A DNA stretch of 64,000 nucleotides from Undaria pinnatifida (taxonomy: Eukaryota; Sar; Phaeophyceae; Laminariales; Alariaceae): contig JABAKD010000022.1 in assembly GCA_012845835.1 (NCBI GenBank), forward strand, positions 14,169,350-14,233,349, given 5' to 3'. Below, piece by piece: positions 47,901 through 56,900 of the stretch. The notes beneath the pieces are model-generated. The model was not told where the DNA came from, did not search any database, and saw only the letters and a program-made list of their open reading frames with translations. The stretch's first letter is position 1, and the number at the start of each line of letters is the position of its first letter. The translations under genes and the position numbers were made by a program.

Positions 47901-50900
47901 AGAGCGAGGAAAAAAATGAAAAAAAAAGGAGAGGAAGGTGGGCGGGGGGCAAAGGGCTTTGAAGAGGTTTAGGTAACATATAATATTAAAATACATTCCA
48001 GCTATGAGATCAAGGATTTGGTAGTAACTCACCTTTTGCGACATTGTGAGTGATACTCTTATTGCGCGTATTCGTCATATATTTAGGGGCTTGCTATACG
48101 CGCGGTGCTAGGTCTAGGCTATCGTGCGAGTGGTAAGGAAGGAGGGGGCGTTGGAGGAAGGGGGGGGGGGGGGGGGGGGGATGAATGAAAGCTACGTCAT
48201 GGATGGTTAGAAAGATAATGACGTGATATCAATTGCGTACAAATATTTATTACTCTGGCCAATTTCGATTGTAAGTTTGGGGCGTTTGAACGAACTGGGC
48301 AGGGGAAAAAAAAAAGGGGGGGGGGCGGGGGCGGGAAGAAAGCGGAAATTTGTTGGAGCTACAGCATCGATGGCTAGAAGGATACTGAGATAATTTCAGC
48401 TGGCTGGTAGCTGGCTAGAAGGATACTGAGATAATTTCAGCTGGCTGGTAGTGTTTACTACTGTGGTAGATTTTGATTTTAGGTGGTAGATGTAATGGTG
48501 CATTCGTTCCAAAACCGTCAGATTTGTCCCGTTGAACGATTTATAGTTTCCACGCACAAATTGAACTTCCCCACCCGCCCCCCCCCCCCCCCCTCCCCCC
48601 ACCCCCGCTCCTTTTTGATCAAAACCAGGCCCCCACGTCCTTAAAAACTCCGCCCTCCCCTCACCGGTTATTCGACTTACAGGATTCACTTGATAAACTG
48701 ATGCATTTCCTTCCACAGCTGTCAGATTTTGTCCCTCTCAAAAACGGGTTTTGAAGTTTCCGCGCACAGATTGACTAACACCACCCTGTTGACCCTGATA
48801 GCTACACTGTAGTTCCAAGGGGAGCCGCCGACCTATATCCTTAATGAGGACACAAAACCCGTAATACGCGCGATCGGAGTATCACACACAGCTTGCAAAG
48901 ATGAGTTTCGACAAAATATTCGATCTCACAGCTGGAGTAGATTTTTTTTATATTATATTTATTTCTACTAGGGGCTGTTATAGACACAGGCCACCCTCTG
49001 GAGGTATCTCTGCTATGCAGGCTCCACGTTGGCCACTCACTTGTATTAGGTAAGCTCTTGTATTAGTTCAGCAGAGCCACGGAAAAGAATTGAACGCATG
49101 CGCTAACCCTAGCAATGCTTCATCTCTTTTTGCCTACACAAACGTGCCTTCAAAGACATGCGTGTGGTGTGTCTTGTCCTCACATTGAAACTGTTTTTTC
49201 TACTTATCATACCAAACGATATCAGGACACCCAGTGCTCGCGCTGATTATTTCTTATAGAGAGATACAAAATGCTATGTGGGCACAAACTGTGAAACAGA
49301 GTAAACTAAACAGTCGCAATTCATCAAGATAAATGAAGTGCAATGTTACCGTGCCGGGTACGAGAACACCACAAAACAAGCCAGACCACAAAAAAGATAA
49401 ACAAAAAGAGGGAAAAAAAAGAACACAAAACTAAAACAAAACAAAACAATCGACAGCATGTTTTCAAGAATGTGATGCAAGAATATCAGAAAGGAAAGGC
49501 TGCAAGAAGAACAGCATACGTGCAGAAGAGGAACAAATATACATGTTGCACGGACAAAACAACACGGATAAGATCACTGCTGGTGCACGGATATAAAGCA
49601 CGAATACGAAGAAGATACCGGCACAAGGCCGACGGGGAGACAAATAAGGGAGCCAAACGAACAGAAATAGAAAATAAGACATGAAAGAAGAACGACAACA
49701 AGTGTCATTTATGTCGCTTTCGCACTGCGCCCATTGAACTCAACGAAAACAAATCAGAACCTACCACTCGCTGTAGAGGGTCCAGAGCTATATATATATG
49801 GTAGTACACGTTCCACTAGTTAGTCGAACTGGTACCTTGTCGCACAATTTGCCATTCCGTTTCTGCATTAACCTACAGCTGTATCAGTACGGCGCCCCCT
49901 CCACCCCCGGTCCCGCCGGTTTCCCTTGGTTGCTGCTCTTGGCGTCCTCTGCTGTGAGGCATAGCCAGCTCGTCTCCTCTTCGCCCCTGTGCCATCTCGT
50001 CATGAAGCGGTCCGCCGCCTCGACGATCCCCCGGCGCGAGTTCCCACTCATTGGTATTAATTTAGCCGCCCTCGGCCATGGCACAGTCCCTACTCCCAAC
50101 AGCAAAGAGGAGCTATCCGTCGACCCCTCGATTGTTCGAATACCCTGATGTCGTCTGCTAGACTCTGGGCCCAGTATTCTTCTGCTCAGCCTCGTCCTGG
50201 ATTGACTTCACGAGCCATCGTACCGAACGTCAAGCGATGGGTCAGTCGCTCACTGCTCATCCGTTGTACGGCTCCCGCAAAGAGGAGGCGTCGGTTGCAA
50301 TTAGTCGTCTCAACGCTCTCACATCGTGCCTCTTCTTCAGAGCTATGGCGTATGACATGCGGAAGTTGGCGCGTTGTCGGCGCTAAACACCAATGATCCT
50401 TGGGAGGAGTTTACGGTGTACCGTTCGGAGTTCAGTGGAGTGCTCCGGGCTGAGGGTCCAAGTCACACAACCGTACACCGGGGCCTCCGTCACTTCGGCC
50501 TTTAGCAGGCGCACCTTCAATGTGAACCGGGCGTCCTCCATATCGTACATGTGAAAACCCTTCACAAAATTTCCGTATCCTAGATACTACGCCTCGCTAA
50601 GCTCCCAGGGCAGTACCATAACACTAACCTACCCTGATGAGCCGTATAAGAGAAATATGGAAGGTTCGGAGAAGCACTGGATCCATGGTCTATAACATGA
50701 CTCGAAGATGCGGCTCTTCAAAACCTACTCTCAAAAATCTACCCTGCGAGGCTATGAAGCCTCAGGAAAAATACTTGAGCAGAAAACGACAAACGACGGA
50801 CGGAAAGTACGGTAAGCGGGCTACATAACACCGCACAGCGCTGCTTGAAAATAAGGCACCTCCTCAGCCGCAACGGCGGGAGCACTTCCATTGCAGCGGT

Positions 50901-53900
50901 GTTTGTCGCCGGGCTTGGCGAAAACCTTCTCTGCGCGGAGGATGGCCACATCTATCTCCTGCGACGCTCGGGGCGCCGGCGTCACCTCTGCCACCCTAGC
51001 GCGATCCGCTTCCTCCCATTTCCGCAAGACACGGACCCTCTCCTCAGCTGCTGCTCGGGACCGCCGCTGTGCCGTCGCGCGGAAGAAGGTAGCTCCGGCT
51101 TTTGTCCCTTTCGCGGCGGCCAGCGCCTCGTTGTTGACGTGGGCCGCCTCCCCTTGCCTCAGGGAGGCGTCACGGGTGGCGTCGGAGAGCGCCCAGCTCC
51201 GGGTAGCTTTTACGCCGACACGCGAAGGCCATAAAAATTTCGCACATCGGGGGGGATTCTGTTCCAGTGGGCCTCAGTGTGGATACCATGGAAGACGGGG
51301 GGCAGAGCCGGGGGGAGTGGGACCTCCGGTTGAAGGAACGAGCCCTCGACATTGTCCCGATAGGCCGGTTCAGAGGGCTCCAGCTCTTCTAGCCGCAAGG
51401 TAGCCCGTCCCGTGGGGGGGGGGGGGGGGGGGGTGCGGCGAAAGCGCAACCGCGTCACACCCTTCCCGACGGGAACGCGCGTCGTTGGCCATTTCAAGCG
51501 TGTCATCGATCACGTCCTCCAAAAAGGAAGACGCGACACTCTCCTTGTCGTTTTGTCAGACCAGCGTTTGCTGCTCGCTGTTAACTTCATCCGCAGTGTC
51601 GGCCTACCAGCTCCCACAGACCACCATGTCGTCGAAATGCTGCCCTAGCCGCGCCTTCTGTTTGCCGAAGTTGTGTTTGCTATTTCAGGGCGACAGGACC
51701 TTCCCATCCTTGTCACGACCAACCTTGAGCCCGGCGACCTTCTGGGTCTGAGCCGCCCACGCCCCATTAATGCGCGCACCCATTGCCGTGTTTCAGCGTA
51801 CGAACAGTGCACCAGCCGTCTCCACGTCGACGCACGCACCTGAGGTTGCGGCCATTCTGGAACCCGCTCTCACAGCAGCTGCAGCCACGGCCTCGTCGTC
51901 GCCTGCCCTGCCGTCCATAACACACACTATATCACGGAGCACTAGTCCTAATATATCGCCTTACCTGGCATATTGGGGCGAAATATGTTGCCAATCGGCT
52001 TTAGGTTGATCGTTTCCATTTGGCTTCAGGCACTGCTCTACCGTGTTTAGGCACGTTATCACACGTTCGATGCTCGTTTTGTTGCCTTGCACCGTTTCTA
52101 CTAAAACATACGTTTGTTGACATATACGACTGTATCTACTCCCAAGCGATTCAGTACAATCAGAACCCCTTGACACAATGCTTTTGGTTATGAATGCTGT
52201 CAGCGACGTGCGCCGTATCACACGTACCTGTATATATTTTCGATTACCTACAGGCGTGGCGTATGTCAGCTGGTCAGAGTTTAAAACGAGCGGGGTGACC
52301 TCGGTGATAGACAACAAGGCCTACGACGGAGGTGAGGTAAAACGCTGAGACCTTGAAAATCTCGGCAGCTGGTAATCGTCATGCACCAAGTGTCATGATC
52401 GACCTGATCGTCTACCGGATTGAACGATGGCAGACACTGGCAGTGTAGCATTCACTATCAAGTCCTATGCTCGTTGATGAAGATGATACTTAACCCTAAC
52501 CCTAACCCTAACCCTAACCCTAAGTCCTATGCTCGTAGTTGAAGATGATACCTGGGATAACGAAAGCATGAAGAGGCACGAAACACAAATACATACTGTG
52601 AGCAGAGAAGCAAATAAAATACACCTATATCCGCATAACAAAGGCCAACACTATGAGCATACCCAAGGGCGAGGAGCGAGGCGCGTCCCTGTATTTACGG
52701 CGTACAACGAAAATATTATTTAAATATGACGGAGTTTTCGATTTATAACAGGACATGTCAATAATCCAAGGATCAAGGCACTGGTGTGAAAGCTGGTCTT
52801 TAACGGTATGTATCTTGCCTCTGATGTCCCGCGTCTAAAAGGCGTTCGCAAACCACGGTAGTACACTACGAACAGTAAAGACGGGCAAGCCCATCAATCT
52901 GCAGCTTATCTCTTCGTGCGTCTCCGGGTAACGTCTAGTGGTGATAGTGTCTATTTTTGCTTCTTCTCGTCGGCCAAGAGCTTTTCTCCTGATTCGGCTT
53001 GGCCGGAAGCACGCCGCTCGATCACATAGAGATATGCACGTTTCTCGTTGCCCTTCCCTTACGTTGCTCTATTCTGCTTTTAGAGAGTTTTCACGCAGCG
53101 CACATCTACTGGGCGCCGTGCACATTATTAATATTTGGCATGCTATCAACGACGAATCGCAAACGACCAGCCTGCAACAACCCAGCCAACATAGATCGAG
53201 TTGATCCCATCGGCAGGTTCCTTCGTGCTTCGTCAATCGTCAATTTATATCGACGGCAATACAACAATCTCCAGAAACTCCGCCACGCACAACGGAGGTG
53301 AGTCGAATGGGAGAACATTATTGTGACGTGCATCCCGGGACCCGCGTGTATGTTATGTTTCCAGTCGGCGGGCAGTATTCCCACTCGGTTTACACGGTCG
53401 GTAACTGACCCACACTGTTCAACCATACTCGTTGTTACACATCTTGCATGTATCTTGTGAGTTTTAATTGCGGGTGTCACGGGTAAAGCCGTCTACACCA
53501 CACAGCAAGCCGCAAATGTGTTGCCGTTTCGGGTTGTTTGTGTCATTGAAAAGTTCGTCTGTCGCCACTTCCACACGCATCTAACTTTCAACATATTTCA
53601 CGCTTTGGGAGATCCCCTGTCGTTTGCCAGCCTAAGCCCTCCTTGGTCTTTAGTACTGTTGTATGAAATAAATGTTGCGTGGCCAAAAGCTAATATAGGG
53701 TTAAATTTAACTCATTTTTCACTACCCGGTTTGAACGGTTCGCCCGAGTGACTCTGCACCCCCACTGTAAAAAGACGTTGGTCAATATGAAGATTTGTTT
53801 GGCGCACCGTCGCTCACCATTCCTTCACGATTTTACATCGCAAACATAAGACAGGTCGAAGACTTAACACCGCACAGGAACAGGGGGATCACTCGTGCGA

Positions 53901-56900
53901 GTGACCCCAAGCTTCTGCTTAAACAAGTCTCAAAGGTGACCCCCTGTGGCGCAGCCTTGGTCAGTCGTGCACGGGTAAAGGTCGTGTACCAGCCATTGAC
54001 CAGAACGCTATGACTCCCTCTGCTATTCACGTTCTCCATCAGACGTTAGTTGTGTGTTGCACTGGAGGTTCAGGTATTTGACTCGTCGGAACACCTCGGG
54101 TTCTACGCGCCCCGTGTCTTACGTATTATACAAGTGAGAGTAAACTCCAGCTGTGAGATCGAAAATTTTGTGGAAACTCATCTTTGCAAGATATGTGTGA
54201 TACTCCGATCGCAGGTATTCCTGGGTGTGTGTCCTCATTAAGGATATTGGTTTACATATAGAGTGACCGACCGTCTTAATAAAGGAAATTAGCAACGTTC
54301 TGAGTCCTATTCTCGTGATCTTCGGCGCCCTGCTTCTGCGTGATTGGGGCTTGGCATTGGTCAATTTCACACCAGTATATATACAAGATATACGTACAGT
54401 ACAAGATTGAGAATCTTCGAAAAAGTTGTTTCAGGGATGGAAACCAAGGTGTTACGCTTGTTAAAGTCCTCGACATATCGAAAGCAAGTGTACGCATCGC
54501 ACGGGGTTAACACCGATGACGGTACAGATCGTAAAACTACTTGCGCACTATGTATGATCCGTCTGTCGTTCACGTGGAATAAATTGCTGACTTGGCTGCC
54601 GTACATCGTTTATGCCCTCTCGTGAGCTCATCTCCTCATGATCTTTGCACTGTTTTGCAGGAGCCATCAACATGCTTGGGTCCAACGCCACCATCACGGG
54701 GCTGGCTGAGGTTTCATCAAATACCGCCCTCAACGGAGGTATGATGCGTTCGTGCACCTGATATAGTCCCTGATTGGTGGAGGCCACCCCACCCAACCGG
54801 CGTGAACTCGGACGAACATATCGCCTACAAATCTTGGACACAAACAACTAGTCCACTTGTCTCGTGTGCTTAATATTCCTATGTGTAGAAAAAGCAACGT
54901 TTTAAAATCCGCACAAATATACCATCCCTACAATACCCGCTTTCTTGATGTTCATCAGTGTGATTGGTTTTACGCTGACACAGGAGTGGCTCAGTCATGA
55001 TTGAAGTGGACATCGAAATAGCACCAGGCCATGCTATGGTTGCGTCAGTGATTCTAGATGTGCCCATGCTACTGTAAATGGTTTGGGGATGTGGAGTACG
55101 CCTTCAATGAAGCACACAGTATAGTCTATGGCTGGACATAATTGGTACATTTAACCACAGCGTCCCATATATTGCGAGAGATCCATTGACTCTGCTGTAC
55201 TCAACACTGGCCATGCCATTAGCAGGCGTTGCGTTGAGAGAACGACAGCTGCCGTCGAAATGTATGTCCTTCGTCTCGCATGTCATGGCCACATCCACGA
55301 TGCACTTGCCAACTTTAAACGTGTCAAAGCCGGTACGTGATTACGTTTCAGGTGGCATATTTTCTGCTGAAAGTCCGAACCTTCGTGTTTCGGGGATGGT
55401 TCAGTTCGGAAATAATACGGCGGTTCTTGATGGAGGAGCCATATCACTCACGGACCCGACGGTGGTTGACATGCACGAAACGTCGTTTCTTTTAAATGAA
55501 GCCGTATCCGGTGGAGCCGTCTCCATGACGTCTACAACAGAGACAACTTGTTGGTTCGAGGGTTGTCGATTTGACCGCAACGATGCTTCAAACGGGGCAG
55601 CCTTGTATTTGAGCACTGGCGGCACAGGCACATCTGAGAGGTCAACCCGCATTCACGATTCGGTCTTCCTACATAACGTCGCCTGTGAGTGCTCAACATG
55701 ATGATTTCAAACTTCGGCTTTGTGGATTCATCATCAGCCCGACAAGTGCATTTAACGACACGTGCGTTACACATATTTTGTTTTTTGCGACTGAAGCCTT
55801 TACATGTGAACCGCAGCCATCAAGTGTGATTTCGACTTTCCGTTGTAAATCTGTGATGACACAGAGAATGAAATATACGAACGGAACGTCATGCACATGG
55901 CAAGCGGATTCGTACACTTGCCCAACATTGTTTGCCTGAAGAAGTAATCGAAGAAATGATCAACGCGTTATGTCGACTGTAGCCCGAAGTCTACGCAATT
56001 GGAGTTGAAACTTCGGTTCCGTGTGGTGCGATGTACTTGCCCGGTTTTCAGACGAATCGGGTGGAGCCCTCTTCAACATCGGGCTATTGACAATCACCGA
56101 CGCACTGTTTGAGGGGAACACGGCCGCAGATGGTGGTCTCGCCATCGCGAACGAGCCACCCCCCCTTGACATGGGGAACGTGACTTTTAACGGCAACATG
56201 CTCAGCTGCCTTCCCGACGAGTACAGGGATTTAGATCAAGTGAACACGGCGGTGAGCATGTTAAGCTCGCATATATCGTACAAACAGTTTTTTTGCAATC
56301 AGCCCAACCCTAACGAAGTCAGAGGCTTGATATTTCGCCTCTCTCACTCATGGGCCGCTAGGTCTCGGTGGTTGAGACTAGCATTCATTGATAGCGGGCC
56401 GTATTATAGCGTTATGGTGTAAAAGCTCTCGCTAGATTCTAACCAAAATAGGGTAAGGGCATCAACAAGGTTAACGCTTAGGAGATGGATGGTCAGGTTT
56501 CTTTATGCGCATGGAGCCCAACCGTGAAGTATTCCAGCCATTATTCACGATTCCAATACATTAGCGTTGTTAAGTTAAAAGACCTTGCCACTACAGGTCG
56601 CTACATTCCAGTTTTATACTGCACGATTAACTGATGGGCCAGGTCGCTACATTCCATTTTTATACTGCACGATTAACTGATGGGCCACGGTGCCGCTTAC
56701 GTCTCTCCGTTTTAGGGCTACTCTGGCGGCTGCCGTATAGAACTTGTCTGTGAGGAATGCTTCGACGGGTGTCAAGTCGACCGGAGCGTCGCGACCATCA
56801 CAAGTGATGAAATTCCATCCTGCAGAGCAATTCCCGTCGGTGTATCGAAGTCGACGACAACCACGCTCGCCACGTTTGACCTTATGACGGGGTACTATCG

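Larger units (their letters stand above)
42467..52253 (+). other. Intron 12 (9,787 bp)
   Basis: The second-longest intron. It holds an unrecognised minus-strand frame (43908-44390), a 100-bp tandem pair (46003-46205), two copies of the G-rich repeat (47190-48960), an A-rich stretch (49340-49690), the LINE remnant at 49880-50600 and an alanine-rich minus-strand frame (50821-51264). 44600-46000 and 46250-47180 show nothing clear. Confidence 0.6.
53298..54660 (+). other. Intron 14 (1,363 bp)
   Basis: It carries the second copy of the short palindrome repeat (53830-53930) and a 125-bp end fragment of the G-rich family (54125-54250). The rest is unassigned. Confidence 0.62.

Noticed and set aside
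49343-49684. 113-codon Lys/Arg-rich plus-strand frame
   Set aside because: Low-complexity A-rich DNA without recognisable motif.
51776-51840. Segment after TTTCAG reading S-R-L-H-V-D-A-R-T then TGA
   Set aside because: It resembles the centre of a rung but has no F-x-x-N, no G-G end and no donor; probably coincidence.
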